Shown: piece by piece, positions 25,042 through 33,780 of the stretch | How the letters are laid out: each line of letters begins with the position of its first letter | Position numbering within the stretch: position 1 is the first letter of the stretch | Assembly (NCBI GenBank): GCA_003096535.1 | Contig: QEKJ01000012.1 | Span: forward strand, 1 to 64,000 | Direction: 5' to 3' | DNA: 64,000 bases | Origin: Agathobaculum butyriciproducens | GTDB taxonomy: Bacteria; Bacillota; Clostridia; Oscillospirales; Butyricicoccaceae | Translations under genes and position numbers: made by a program | The notes under the pieces: model-generated | What the model was told of the DNA's origin: nothing | The model's input: only the letters and a program-made list of their open reading frames with translations | Database searches by the model: none

Positions 25042-25728
25042 TCAATCCTCGGTGCATTCGGGATGGATGATGGTATAGTTGCCCGAACGCAGCAGATCTG
25101 CAAGACCGAAGCTGTCTTCGGGGAGGGTGTCGGACAGAATACCGGTCGTACCCTGATCGCCGGGACGGTGGCAGTCCGAGCCGGCCGTCATGATGAGATG
25201 ATGCTCCTTGGCATAAGCCAGCGCAAGATCGTTATGGCTGTCATGGCGGGGGTTGAGGTTGAGCACCTCGATGCCGTCCAGATATTCCGCCGGAGCGGGG
25301 GTGCATTTTTTGCGGAACGGGTGTGCCTGCACGAGCAGTGCGCCGTCTGCGCGGTATTGCGGGGCAAAGGCCGCCAGACCCTCGCGCATGACGCGATCCG
25401 GATCGGCCAGCAGGGCATCGTGAAAGCCGTACAGCAGATAATCATTGTCCGATTCGTCAAAACGCAGTTCAGCACCCGCATACACGCGGATATTGTACTT
25501 CTCCGCTTCGCGCTTGAGGCGGTGGTAGCCCAGCAGGAACGCCTGCGTTTTACTGCCGGGGGTGGTCAGATCAATTTCGGCATAGTCGAAGCATTCGCGG
25601 TTATAGTGGTCGGTGACGCAGATCGCGTCATAGCCGCACGCGGTATAATACTTCATAATGGCCTCTGCGCCAAGCCAGCCGCAGCGAGAGATATAGGTGG
25701 TATGCAGATGGGTTTCAATGCGGTACAT
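25042..25728 (-). CDS. PHP-domain phosphoesterase
   Basis: A 228-residue protein of the polymerase-and-histidinol-phosphatase fold, a trinuclear metal hydrolase acting on phosphate mono- or diesters. Metal-ligand motifs are IETHLHTTYISRCGWL at the start, ICVTDHYNRE, VYAGAELRFDE, and GSDCHRPGDQ near the C-terminus; a central NPRHDSHND adds further histidine. Length is as expected for stand-alone PHP enzymes. It is the last gene of a leftward group with LacI and PfkB genes, after a hairpin at 25750-25779. In context it should act inside the cell on a phosphorylated compound imported by the divergent operon. Confidence 0.82.
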   Translation of the reverse strand: MYRIETHLHTTYISRCGWLGAEAIMKYYTACGYDAICVTDHYNRECFDYAEIDLTTPGSKTQAFLLGYHRLKREAEKYNIRVYAGAELRFDESDNDYLLYGFHDALLADPDRVMREGLAAFAPQYRADGALLVQAHPFRKKCTPAPAEYLDGIEVLNLNPRHDSHNDLALAYAKEHHLIMTAGSDCHRPGDQGTTGILSDTLPEDSFGLADLLRSGNYTIIHPECTED

Positions 25729-25749
25729 AAGCTCCTCCTTTTTGTGTAT

Positions 25750-25779
25750 GAGAATGCCGCAGGATTCTGCGGCATTCTC
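25750..25779 (-). terminator. Hairpin between lacI-type gene and PHP gene
   Basis: GAGAATGCCGCAG pairs perfectly with CTGCGGCATTCTC over a four-base loop. No long T run follows on the minus strand, so partial readthrough into the PHP gene is likely. Confidence 0.6.
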
Positions 25780-25868
25780 GATCAGCAGCGCTGCGGTTGA
25801 CCTGTTGGTGTATTGTGTGTGATAAAAGGGCTAAGAGAGAAAGGCGGTCGGTGCGCAGTGCTGTGGAT

Positions 25869-26891
25869 TTACTTTTTTGGTGCGCGGCATGAGCTGCGCG
25901 AAACCAGTGTCGGACGGATCATGCGGTGCGTGAACTCGTCCTGCTCATCCGAATCAATGATGCGCGTGAGCAGATCAACGGTGGCTTCTGCAAGAAGCTG
26001 CTTGCGCTGATCGATGGTGGAAAGCTCGATCTTTGGCAGTGCGGAATAAATGATGTTGTCAAAGCCGAGCAGGGAAATATCCTCGGGGATAGAGATGCCG
26101 TATTCGTCTGCTGCCTGCAATACGCCGAGCGCCATGGAATCGGTCGAGGCGAAGATCGCAGTGGCGGAACAGCCGTTTGCGAACAGCTCCCGGCTGAGTG
26201 CACAGCCGATGTCGATCGAGGAGCAACCATGCGGATTGTCGATGACCTGCGGGGTGATACCTGCTTTTTCCATCATTTCGGTAAAGCCGCGCAGACGAAG
26301 CTGGTGCGTCAGGCTGTTGGGGCGGTTGCCCAGATAGACAATGTCACGGTGGCCGAGCTCCAGCAGATGCTCTGCTGCCAGACGGCCGCCTGCCAGATTA
26401 TCAATGCAGACCGAGTTGACCTCATCGCCGCTGACGAGTGCCGGTGTTCCGAGCAGAACGGTGGGCAGTCGGGGAGCGAATTTCTGGATCATGGTTCCTG
26501 CATCCTGCTGTGAACTGGCGAGGATGATGCCGTCCACCTGATGACTGATCAGAAAACCGAACAGCTCTTCGGTCACTTTGGTGTCATTCTGCCCATTGCA
26601 CAGGATCACATTGTAGCCGAGGCTGCGTGCGTGCGTTTCGATGCCGAGAGAGAGTTCGGCATAGAACGGATTGGTCACCTCGGGAACGATCAGGCCGATG
26701 ACGTTGGTTTTGTTGCAGATCAGACTGCGTGCGAGTGCATTGACACGGTAGCCCTCCCGTCGGCAGATTTCCAGGATCCGCTGGCGGGTTTGCTCGCTCA
26801 GTTCAGGCGAATTGCTGAGTGCGCGGGAGACGGTAGAAGTCGAAACACCGGCAATGCGGGCGATATCTTTGATGGTAATGTGCTGTCGCAT
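25869..26891 (-). CDS. LacI-family transcriptional repressor
   Basis: A 340-residue regulator. The N-terminal LacI helix-turn-helix is complete: ITIKDIARIAGVSTSTVSRA, then hinge residues VNALARSLICNKTN. The rest is a periplasmic-binding-protein-like ligand domain (IGLIVPEVTNPFYAEL, GIILASSQQD, DIVYLGNRPNS, SISLLGFDN). ATG at 26891 with GGAAGG upstream is chosen over a longer frame. It lies between PfkB and PHP genes in a leftward group whose promoter has the CGCAAACGTTTGCG-type operator, so it is probably autoregulated and the repressor for all such sites in the window. The ligand is likely a sugar or sugar phosphate. Confidence 0.9.
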   Translation of the reverse strand: MRQHITIKDIARIAGVSTSTVSRALSNSPELSEQTRQRILEICRREGYRVNALARSLICNKTNVIGLIVPEVTNPFYAELSLGIETHARSLGYNVILCNGQNDTKVTEELFGFLISHQVDGIILASSQQDAGTMIQKFAPRLPTVLLGTPALVSGDEVNSVCIDNLAGGRLAAEHLLELGHRDIVYLGNRPNSLTHQLRLRGFTEMMEKAGITPQVIDNPHGCSSIDIGCALSRELFANGCSATAIFASTDSMALGVLQAADEYGISIPEDISLLGFDNIIYSALPKIELSTIDQRKQLLAEATVDLLTRIIDSDEQDEFTHRMIRPTLVSRSSCRAPKK

Positions 26892-27023
26892 AGATGCCGC
26901 TTCCTTCCCATAGTAGATTAGTAAGAATATAATACCGCATTTGCCGGGGAAAGACAAGGATAACGGCAGAAGGCGCGAAAAATATCAGATGTGCTTCAGG
27001 TGTCGAAGCGGTTCCGGATGGGC

Positions 27024-27902
27024 TCAGGCGTAAAATTCCTTGATATAGTCGAGGACAGCCTGTTCGGGACCCTGCAGCGGACCGGGGGATTCCATTTTGA
27101 GCGAAACGGCTGCGGTAGCGAACAGCAGCGCATCCGGGATGGAAACGCCCATCATGCGTTTGGCAAGATAAGCGCCGAAGGTGGTATCGCCGCGTCCGGT
27201 GCGGCCGGACAGATTGCGTGCCTTGACCGGGCAGGTATAATAGTCCTTGCCGTCGTAGACCAGCATTTCGTTGTTGTGCGAGATCAGGATCTCCTTGGCA
27301 CCCCATTCATAAAGCTGCTTGGCGGCGGCGCGGCGGTCGGTCAGACCGGTGAGGATCTCGGCTTCTGCCGCATCGGTTTTGAGAAAATCGAAATAGGGGA
27401 GATAGGTCAGCTTATCTTTCCAGTCGTGGAAGTTCATCAGGCCGTTTTCGTTGTGTCGGAGAAATCCCTGAATATCTGCGGATACCTTGCCTTTTTGGGA
27501 AAGCGCGGGGATCAGCTCGTTGGGGAAATCGCCGTACAGCAGACCGGCCAGATGATACAGGCCGCAGTCCACATCGGGGATCTGATCGGGAGTGATTGCA
27601 TCCGACTGTGCCAGGCATTCAGCCTTGCGGCGTTCGCGGTCGGCGGTGAAGTAGGTGTTCTGCATCAGGGTGGTGCATTGGGCGGGCAGCACGGCGATAT
27701 GGTCGCTGTCCAGATGAAATGCATCCAGTACATCGGTATCGTCCGGATGGATCTTGACTGAAGCGAAAAGGTTTGCGGAAGCGGCTGCAGCAGCGTATGC
27801 ACAGAAGAATACAGCGCCGCCGATTTCGCGGACTTCCTGACCGGTATAGTCGATATTGATGTCTCGAGTGGCGGGTCCGATCAGCATAAGATCATATTTC
27901 AT
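27024..27902 (-). CDS. PfkB-family carbohydrate kinase
   Basis: A 292-residue ribokinase-fold kinase. The C-terminal signature is NLSGRTGRGDTTFGAYLAKR, with the catalytic Asp in the GRGD variant of the usual GAGD. The N-terminal GG segment is EIGGAVFFCAYAAAAA. It does not look like IolC (IolC proteins are longer, with an RPxxxxxxF region and GGSPANIA). It leads the leftward PfkB-LacI-PHP group, 26 bp from a LacI-type operator. In a phosphoester-salvage context it may re-phosphorylate the freed sugar or nucleoside. Substrate unknown. Confidence 0.85.
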   Translation of the reverse strand: MKYDLMLIGPATRDINIDYTGQEVREIGGAVFFCAYAAAAASANLFASVKIHPDDTDVLDAFHLDSDHIAVLPAQCTTLMQNTYFTADRERRKAECLAQSDAITPDQIPDVDCGLYHLAGLLYGDFPNELIPALSQKGKVSADIQGFLRHNENGLMNFHDWKDKLTYLPYFDFLKTDAAEAEILTGLTDRRAAAKQLYEWGAKEILISHNNEMLVYDGKDYYTCPVKARNLSGRTGRGDTTFGAYLAKRMMGVSIPDALLFATAAVSLKMESPGPLQGPEQAVLDYIKEFYA

Positions 27903-27927
27903 ACGAATCCTTCTTTCTCATTTCTAC

Positions 27928-27977
27928 GGAAACGTTTGCGTTGATTACAGTATACGGGAATACGGAGAGAAAAGCAA
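27928..27977 (-). promoter_or_regulatory. Leftward promoter with LacI-type operator (PfkB-LacI-PHP operon)
   Basis: On the minus strand TTGCTT (27972-27977), 17 bp, TATACT (27949-27954), then AACGCAAACGTTTCCG at about 27928-27942 near the start of transcription. Same architecture as at 21232-21289. Confidence 0.7.
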
Positions 27978-28054
27978 CTGTGCATAATTAACGAAAACAC
28001 CTGGATTGAAATTGTGAATATCATAAAACTTTGATAGAAGAATGTGATTTTTTA

Positions 28055-28112
28055 TTGACATAGCCGGGAGATAGTGGTACGGTTGAATCAAGAAATGAAA
28101 ACGTTTGCGTAA
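28055..28112 (+). promoter_or_regulatory. Rightward promoter with LacI-type operator (HAD/ABC operon)
   Basis: TTGACA (28055-28060), 17 bp, TACGGT (28078-28083), and TGAAAACGTTTGCGTAA at 28096-28112 overlapping the start. With the leftward site, each arm of the divergent region has its own operator about 170 bp apart. The remaining ~100 bp between them is AT-rich with no further signal. Confidence 0.6.
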
Positions 28113-28178
28113 AACGCGATGCAAATGAAAATGCAAGAGTACAAGAGTAGAGAAAAAAGAGAAGCGAGAGGAGTTGTT

Positions 28179-28952
28179 ATGATACAAGCTGTTTTCTTCG
28201 ATATTGGAGGCACCGTACATACACAGGACGCTACCCCGGAGAGTGACCGCGATTATATCCGCCGACTGTGGTGCTTCCTTCATATGAATCATATTTACAC
28301 AGCAGAAACGCCGGAGCAGCTTCTGGAGCACATCAATGCAGGCGCCAAAGCATACAAGTCCTATACCGAACAGGAACTGATCGAGCTGCCGCCGGATATG
28401 ATCTGGCAGAAGTTCTTCCTGAAGGACTTTGACATTCCGGCAGAAAAACTTGCGGGACTGGGCGAAGAGCTCTGCTACATGTTCGACCGATACCGCAAGC
28501 ACATCGTCAAACGCGAGGGGCTGAAGGAAACGCTGGAGGCTCTCAGGCAGCGCGGATATCGGCTGGGTGTAATCTCCAACATTATGAGCACGACCTTCGT
28601 ACCGCGTATTCTAAAGGAACACGGCGTCGATCAGTATTTCGAAACGCTCACCATGAGCAGCGTCTGCGGCATCCGCAAACCGCGGCCGGAGATTTTCGAG
28701 ATCGCGCTGAACGAAATGAGAATCGGGAAAGAACAGGCGGCTTACGTCGGAGATACCATCTCCCGCGATGTGCGCGGCGTGCGGAACGCCGGATGGCCGC
28801 TGATGATTCAGATCGATAACCCTCGCATTTATCACAAGGACGAAAAGTACCGCGGCATGGGGTATGAACCGGATGTCAAGATCGGTTCGCTGCCCGAAGT
28901 GGTGACCGCGGTGGAACAATACAATCGGAATTTGAAGGAGGGGCAAAACTGA
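28179..28952 (+). CDS. HAD-superfamily protein, paralogue 1
   Basis: A 257-residue HAD hydrolase with an alpha-helical cap. Motif I reads FFDIGGT: the nucleophile Asp is present, but the position two residues later, normally the general acid/base Asp of phosphatases, is Gly. Motif II is GVISN, motif III Lys lies in GIRKPRPEIF, motif IV is YVGDTISRDVRG. GAGAGGAG precedes the ATG at 28179. It opens the LacI-controlled importer operon and stops one base before the permease ATG. A clear paralogue with the same DxG substitution ends the operon (34830-35600), so the pair may act on one imported phosphorylated compound. Activity uncertain because of motif I. Confidence 0.82.
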   Translation: MIQAVFFDIGGTVHTQDATPESDRDYIRRLWCFLHMNHIYTAETPEQLLEHINAGAKAYKSYTEQELIELPPDMIWQKFFLKDFDIPAEKLAGLGEELCYMFDRYRKHIVKREGLKETLEALRQRGYRLGVISNIMSTTFVPRILKEHGVDQYFETLTMSSVCGIRKPRPEIFEIALNEMRIGKEQAAYVGDTISRDVRGVRNAGWPLMIQIDNPRIYHKDEKYRGMGYEPDVKIGSLPEVVTAVEQYNRNLKEGQN

Positions 28953-28953
28953 A

Positions 28954-30786
28954 ATGAAACCAAAAGATCAGAACTACTCCAAATCCAGAAGGTTAAAGAA
29001 CCAGATCAAGGCGGTTGTCACCAACCCGTATAACCTGATCGTGCTGATTGCGATCGTGCTGCTGACCTACTTGATCGTTTTTCCTCTGCTGGATATGATT
29101 TCGACCTCGTTTACGCTGGCACAGAAGGATGCACGACTGGCGGGCGGCACAGCGGGATCGTTCACACTGTATTACTGGCAGCGCCTGCTCGGCAGCGCAC
29201 TGACCAAGCAGATGCTGCTCCAGCCGCTGCTCAATTCGCTGCTGATCGGTGTCTGCGTATCGTTCTTCGCTATCCTGATCGGATCGGTTCTTGCATGGCT
29301 GATGGTCCGCACGGATCTTCCCTTCAAGCCGTTCTTCTCGCTGGCAGTTATCATTCCTTATATGATCCCGAGCTGGTGTAAGTCGCAGGCTTGGCTGACC
29401 ATGTTCAAGACCGAACGCATCGGCGGTGCGCCAGGCTTCCTGATGAGTCTTGGCATCAATGTTCCCGACTGGCTGGCATACGGTCCGGTCGCGATCATCA
29501 CCGTGCTTTCGCTTCATTATTACGCATATGCGTATCTGCTGGTTTCCGCAGCACTGAACTCCATCAACTCCGAGCTGGAGGAGATGGGCGAGATCCAGGG
29601 CGCCGGCAAGGCGACCATTCTCCGCAAGATCACCTTCCCGCTGGTACTGCCGGCTATGCTTTCCGCCGTTATCCTGACCTTCTCCAAGGCGATCGGCACC
29701 TTCGGCGTTATCAACTACTTGGGCTCCAAGGTCAATTTCGTGACCCTGTCCAGCCAGCTGTACATGAACAGCAAGTCCCAGAATACCCAGACCGCGTTTG
29801 CCATGGCACTCATCATGATCTGCATCGCTTCGATCTCGGTATTTGTTAACCAGAAGCTGATCGGCTCGCGCAAGTCCTACGCCACCATCGGCGGCAAGGG
29901 CGGCCGTTCCACCCCGATCCGTCTGGGCAAGCATAAGCCGCTGATCACGGCCGTGCTGTTCCTGTTCTTCGTTTTCGGCATCATCATGCCGATCGCACTG
30001 CTGATCCTCGAGTCCTTTATGCTCCGGCAGGGCGACTACTCGCTGTCCAACCTGACGCTGCACTACTGGATCGGCGATCCGATCGCAACGGTAATGGAAG
30101 GTCAGCCGGGTATCTTCAAGAATGCTAACTTTATCAATTCGCTGATCAATTCCCTCAAGCTGACGTTTGTAAACGGTGTATTCGGCACCATCTTCGGCCA
30201 GATCATCGGTTATATCTGCGCCAAGGGCCGCGGCAAGCTGCACGGCAAGGTCGTAGAGCAGCTGGTATTCATTCCGTATCTGATCCCGTCCATCGCATTC
30301 GGCGGCATTTTCCTGTCGATGTTCTCCGCTCCGCAGCAGCTGTTCGGCGTAACGCTCGTTCCGTCCCTGTACGGCACGTTCGCACTGCTGACCATTACCT
30401 CGGTCGTCAAGCATCTGCCGTTCGCTTCCCGCGCCGGCACCTCCAATATGCTGCAGATCGGCGGCGAGCTGGAGGAAGCAGCTGAGATTGCAGGCGCAGG
30501 CTTCTTCAAGCGCTTTATCCGCATTGTATTCCCGCTTTCCAAGGGCGGCTTCATTTCGGGCTTCATGCTGATCTTCGTTTCCATTATGAAGGAACTCGAT
30601 CTGATCATCCTGCTGATGACCCCGAAAACCTCCACGCTGCCGTATTTGGCATTCCAGTATCAGAACAGTAACTCTCCGCAGGCTTCTGACTGCGTGGCAA
30701 TCGTCATGTTCTCCATCGTATTCCTGGTATACGCACTGGCGAATATCTTTGGCGACGCAGATCTGGCGAAGAGCATGGGCGGTTGA
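28954..30786 (+). CDS. ABC transporter permease, fused double MetI domain (iron/phosphonate class)
   Basis: A 610-residue membrane protein with about 12 helices and two binding-protein-dependent transport domains in tandem. The EAA-type cytoplasmic loops read ELEEMGEIQGAGKATILRKI (about 208) and ELEEAAEIAGAGFFKRFIRI (about 507). This fused layout is typical of FbpB/ThiP and of 2-aminoethylphosphonate or phosphoglycerate-type importers. It starts one base after the HAD stop with AAGGAGGGG upstream. With the ATPase and binding protein that follow it forms a complete importer. Next to so many phosphoesterases, an organophosphate cargo is more plausible than iron. Confidence 0.88.
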   Translation: MKPKDQNYSKSRRLKNQIKAVVTNPYNLIVLIAIVLLTYLIVFPLLDMISTSFTLAQKDARLAGGTAGSFTLYYWQRLLGSALTKQMLLQPLLNSLLIGVCVSFFAILIGSVLAWLMVRTDLPFKPFFSLAVIIPYMIPSWCKSQAWLTMFKTERIGGAPGFLMSLGINVPDWLAYGPVAIITVLSLHYYAYAYLLVSAALNSINSELEEMGEIQGAGKATILRKITFPLVLPAMLSAVILTFSKAIGTFGVINYLGSKVNFVTLSSQLYMNSKSQNTQTAFAMALIMICIASISVFVNQKLIGSRKSYATIGGKGGRSTPIRLGKHKPLITAVLFLFFVFGIIMPIALLILESFMLRQGDYSLSNLTLHYWIGDPIATVMEGQPGIFKNANFINSLINSLKLTFVNGVFGTIFGQIIGYICAKGRGKLHGKVVEQLVFIPYLIPSIAFGGIFLSMFSAPQQLFGVTLVPSLYGTFALLTITSVVKHLPFASRAGTSNMLQIGGELEEAAEIAGAGFFKRFIRIVFPLSKGGFISGFMLIFVSIMKELDLIILLMTPKTSTLPYLAFQYQNSNSPQASDCVAIVMFSIVFLVYALANIFGDADLAKSMGG

Positions 30787-30822
30787 TCCGCATGGTATAA
30801 CCGGAAAAAAGGAGTTTGGAAA

Positions 30823-31950
30823 ATGAGCAAAATTGAACTGAAGCATATTGATAAATTCTACGGTAAGAACCACATTCTGAAGGATGTAAACCTCACGATT
30901 GAAGACGGTGACTTTATGACGCTGCTCGGCCCGTCCGGCTGCGGCAAAACCACCACGCTGCGTGTAGTATCCGGCTTGGAGAAGCCGCAGAACGGCACCA
31001 TTCACATGGACGGCAAGGAAATCGTCAACGCTGCGGAGGCTCATTTCGCGCCTCCGAGCGAACGTGACCTCAACCTGGTATTCCAGTCCTATGCATTGTG
31101 GCCGCATATGACGGTGCGCGAGAACATCGCGTTCGGTCTGAATATCCAGAAGCTGCCCAAGGATGAGGTAGATCGCCGCATCAAGGATGCCCTTGGACGA
31201 ATGCAGATCGGCCAGTATGTAGACCGTTACCCGTCCGAGCTGTCCGGCGGCCAGCAGCAGCGTGTTGCAATCGCCCGCGCTATCGCTTCCGAGCCGCATC
31301 TGCTGCTGATGGATGAGCCGCTGTCCAACCTGGATGCAAAGCTCCGCGTGGATATGCGCAGCGAGCTCAAGCGTCTGCACACCGAAACCGGCACGACGAT
31401 GATCTACGTTACCCACGATCAGGTCGAGGCGCTGACCATGTCCACCAAGATCGCGATTTTCCGCGAAGGCATCATCATTCAGGTGGCACATCCGCTGGAG
31501 CTGTACAACAACCCCGCCAATCTGTATGTAGCAGACTTTATCGGCAACCCGCGCATCAACTTTGTTGACGGCAAGGCAGAGGTTTCCGCTTCCGGTCTGA
31601 CAGTAAACAGCGTGCTGGGCCGGATGACATTCCCGGCCGATCATCTCAAGGACGAGAATATGCCGCAGGAAGCATCGTTCGATGCAGTGCTCGGCATTCG
31701 TCCGGAGCAGATTGCCATCAACACCTCGCGTCAGTCCCCGTCCGACATCGAAGCGCATATCTACACCTCGATGCCTGCCGGCTCCGAGACTCTGGTCACC
31801 GTCAAGGTCGGCGGCGTGAGCATGGTCATCAAGGCACTCGGCATTACGCATTACAACCCGGATCAGGTGGTCTATCTGTCGATCGATACCACCAAGATCA
31901 ACGTATTTGATAAGAAAACCGAAAACCTCATCAAGTATTCGGTTGAATAA
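30823..31950 (+). CDS. ABC transporter ATPase (PotA/FbpC class)
   Basis: A 375-residue ATP-binding subunit. Walker A is GPSGCGKTTTLR, Q-loop LVFQSYALWPHM, signature LSGGQQQRVAIARA, Walker B LLLMDEPLSNLD, H-loop YVTHDQVEAL. The C-terminal ~120 residues form the TOBE/OB regulatory domain with LGIRPEQIAI. It energises the upstream double permease. AAAAAAGGAG precedes the ATG. The set permease-ATPase-binding protein is in order and co-directional. Confidence 0.9.
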   Translation: MSKIELKHIDKFYGKNHILKDVNLTIEDGDFMTLLGPSGCGKTTTLRVVSGLEKPQNGTIHMDGKEIVNAAEAHFAPPSERDLNLVFQSYALWPHMTVRENIAFGLNIQKLPKDEVDRRIKDALGRMQIGQYVDRYPSELSGGQQQRVAIARAIASEPHLLLMDEPLSNLDAKLRVDMRSELKRLHTETGTTMIYVTHDQVEALTMSTKIAIFREGIIIQVAHPLELYNNPANLYVADFIGNPRINFVDGKAEVSASGLTVNSVLGRMTFPADHLKDENMPQEASFDAVLGIRPEQIAINTSRQSPSDIEAHIYTSMPAGSETLVTVKVGGVSMVIKALGITHYNPDQVVYLSIDTTKINVFDKKTENLIKYSVE

Positions 31951-32015
31951 GCACCATACCAGCAATTCACACATTCACAAGAAAAGAAGAGAGGAAACTG
32001 AAGGAGGAAAAACAA

Positions 32016-33251
32016 ATGTTACAGCACAAGCGCACTTTAGCAGGTATTCTGGCAGCAACAATGATGTTCTCGCTGACCGCGTGCGGCGGAGGCGGAGCGA
32101 CGACGGACCCGGGCAGCGATGCTGCGCAGGATCCGAATGAGGCAGCGGCAGCGGGCACGCTCCAGCTGAGCGAGTGGGAAGAGTCCTCCGGTATCTTCAA
32201 CACGGATGAGACCGATGAGGAACTGTACGAGAAGGCGAAGGAAGAGGGCAAGGTAACCATCTATTCGATTTCCTCCCGTATCACCAAGGTCGCCAATGCC
32301 TTTATGGAGAAGTATCCCGGCATTGAAGTAGAGCCGTTCGATATTTCCACCAACGAGCTGCTGGAAAAGGTCACCCGTGAGTATGATGCCGGTCAGCACG
32401 TTGCCGATGTGGTGCATATCAAGGATCAGGACGGTACGCTGTACAACGAGTATATTCTGGCGCGCAAGTTCTATAACTACAAGCCGGCAGATATCCTGTC
32501 GCACATTGATGAAAAGTACACCAAGACGCAGACCCCGATGTATGTCGAGCTGACGCAGCTGTTCTACAACAGTGAAGCCTATCCGGACGGTTCTCCGGTG
32601 ACGAATATCTGGCAGCTGACCGAGCCGGAGTGGAAGGGCCGTGTCATGATGCAGAACCCGCTGGACAACCTCGCATGGGGCTCCTGGATCACCGGTTTCT
32701 GTGTAGGCGATGTTCCGGATCAGCTGGCTGCTTCCTACAAGGAGCTGTACGGTAAAGAGCTGACGCTGTCCGACGGCTGCGAGAACGCAGGCTATGAGTT
32801 CCTCAAGCGTCTGCATGACAACGAACCCATCTTCACCTCTTCTTCTGACGAGATCGCGGAAGCTGTAGGTACCAAGGGTCAGACCAACCCGCCGGTTGGC
32901 TTCTGCGCTTCCTCCAAGCTGCGTAAGAACGAAGATAACAACTGGTGCCTCGCTCCTGTAAACCTTGAGCCGACCACCGGTATCCCTGCAATCAACACCC
33001 TGTACGTTGTCGGCGAGTGCGAGCATCCGAATGCTGCCAAGCTGCTGATCCGCTTCATGATGGGCGGCGCAGACGGCGATGTATCCGGCTACAAGTACTT
33101 CAATACGCTGGGCGGCTGGCCGGTACGCGATGATATCGAACCGGCTGAGGGTTCCACCCCGTACAGCGAGCTGCACGTTTCTGATTTCAACGTTACCGAT
33201 ATCTATGAGAACATCAACCCGGTTCGTGATTTCTGGACGCTGCTTGGCTAA
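32016..33251 (+). CDS. Extracellular solute-binding lipoprotein (iron/phosphonate class)
   Basis: A 411-residue binding protein with lipoprotein signal (lipobox LTAC, Cys23), followed by an acidic linker. The fold is the class of FbpA/PhnS-type proteins: VTIYSISSRITKVANAFMEK, then GIEVEPFDISTNELLEKV and a C-terminal hinge. It captures the ligand for the adjacent double permease. Tyr pairs used for ferric iron in FbpA are not obvious, so another anion such as a phosphoester is plausible. A perfect 11-bp hairpin after the gene may protect its message, as is common for binding-protein genes. Confidence 0.87.
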   Translation: MLQHKRTLAGILAATMMFSLTACGGGGATTDPGSDAAQDPNEAAAAGTLQLSEWEESSGIFNTDETDEELYEKAKEEGKVTIYSISSRITKVANAFMEKYPGIEVEPFDISTNELLEKVTREYDAGQHVADVVHIKDQDGTLYNEYILARKFYNYKPADILSHIDEKYTKTQTPMYVELTQLFYNSEAYPDGSPVTNIWQLTEPEWKGRVMMQNPLDNLAWGSWITGFCVGDVPDQLAASYKELYGKELTLSDGCENAGYEFLKRLHDNEPIFTSSSDEIAEAVGTKGQTNPPVGFCASSKLRKNEDNNWCLAPVNLEPTTGIPAINTLYVVGECEHPNAAKLLIRFMMGGADGDVSGYKYFNTLGGWPVRDDIEPAEGSTPYSELHVSDFNVTDIYENINPVRDFWTLLG

Positions 33252-33277
33252 GTAATCAAAAGAGAAAACGATACGGA

Positions 33278-33303
33278 CGCGGCAGGCTGAAAAGCCTGCC
33301 GCG
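33278..33303 (+). terminator. Message-stabilising hairpin after the binding-protein gene
   Basis: CGCGGCAGGCT pairs perfectly with AGCCTGCCGCG over a GAAA tetraloop. There is no T tract, so it more likely shields the 3' end or gives partial termination. Confidence 0.65.
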
Positions 33304-33331
33304 GATAGTAAAAGCGGAAGGAGCATACAGA

Positions 33332-33769
33332 ATGGCTTTATTCGTAACCAAGGAAGGCAAGCGCAAGAGTCCGATGGCAGTTACCTGCTTTTTCGTGGAC
33401 CTGCTGTTCTGCCTGGTATTCGGCGGTATGTATGCACTGCTGACCGGCGTACTGCATGACCATCTGCCTCTCGGCGGAGGCATGGCAGAAAACTGGATCC
33501 ACTGCGGTCTGATCGCTGTGGTGGGCACTGCGGTCTGCTGCATCCTGTTTCTGCTGCCGGACAAGCGAATCGTGCCTTACAGCTTTGCGAGCCTGCCGGT
33601 TATCACGATCATGTGCGTGGTCGCAGCGTTCCAGCTGGAGCCTGCTGCTCGGAATATGATGCTGTATGTGACCTTCCTGTATACCCTGATGCCAATCCTT
33701 GTCGGCAACGCAGTATCGTGGACGGTATATTTCAAGCTGTGCAAAAACCCGATGCCGCGCCGCCTGTAA
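33332..33769 (+). CDS. Hypothetical four-helix membrane protein
   Basis: A 145-residue protein with four predicted membrane segments (about 18-40, 55-77, 85-103, 108-130) and no recognised motif. GGAAGGAG precedes the ATG. It lies in the importer operon between the binding protein and the EEP-family phosphatase (11 bp before it), so an accessory role in the same uptake system is possible. It might be conserved only with this operon type, which would be informative. Function unknown. Confidence 0.7.
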   Translation: MALFVTKEGKRKSPMAVTCFFVDLLFCLVFGGMYALLTGVLHDHLPLGGGMAENWIHCGLIAVVGTAVCCILFLLPDKRIVPYSFASLPVITIMCVVAAFQLEPAARNMMLYVTFLYTLMPILVGNAVSWTVYFKLCKNPMPRRL

Positions 33770-33780
33770 AGGGGAGCAGT

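Noticed and set aside
27024-27902. PfkB kinase (and the one at 59031) as the missing DKG kinase IolC
   Set aside because: Both are shorter than IolC and lack its typical N-terminal and glycine-loop sequences; one is in the LacI regulon and the other in a GH4 operon.
28954-33251. Importer as a plain ferric iron transporter
   Set aside because: The permease class allows it, but operon partners are all phosphoester or sugar enzymes and the iron-binding tyrosine pair is not evident; left open rather than assigned.
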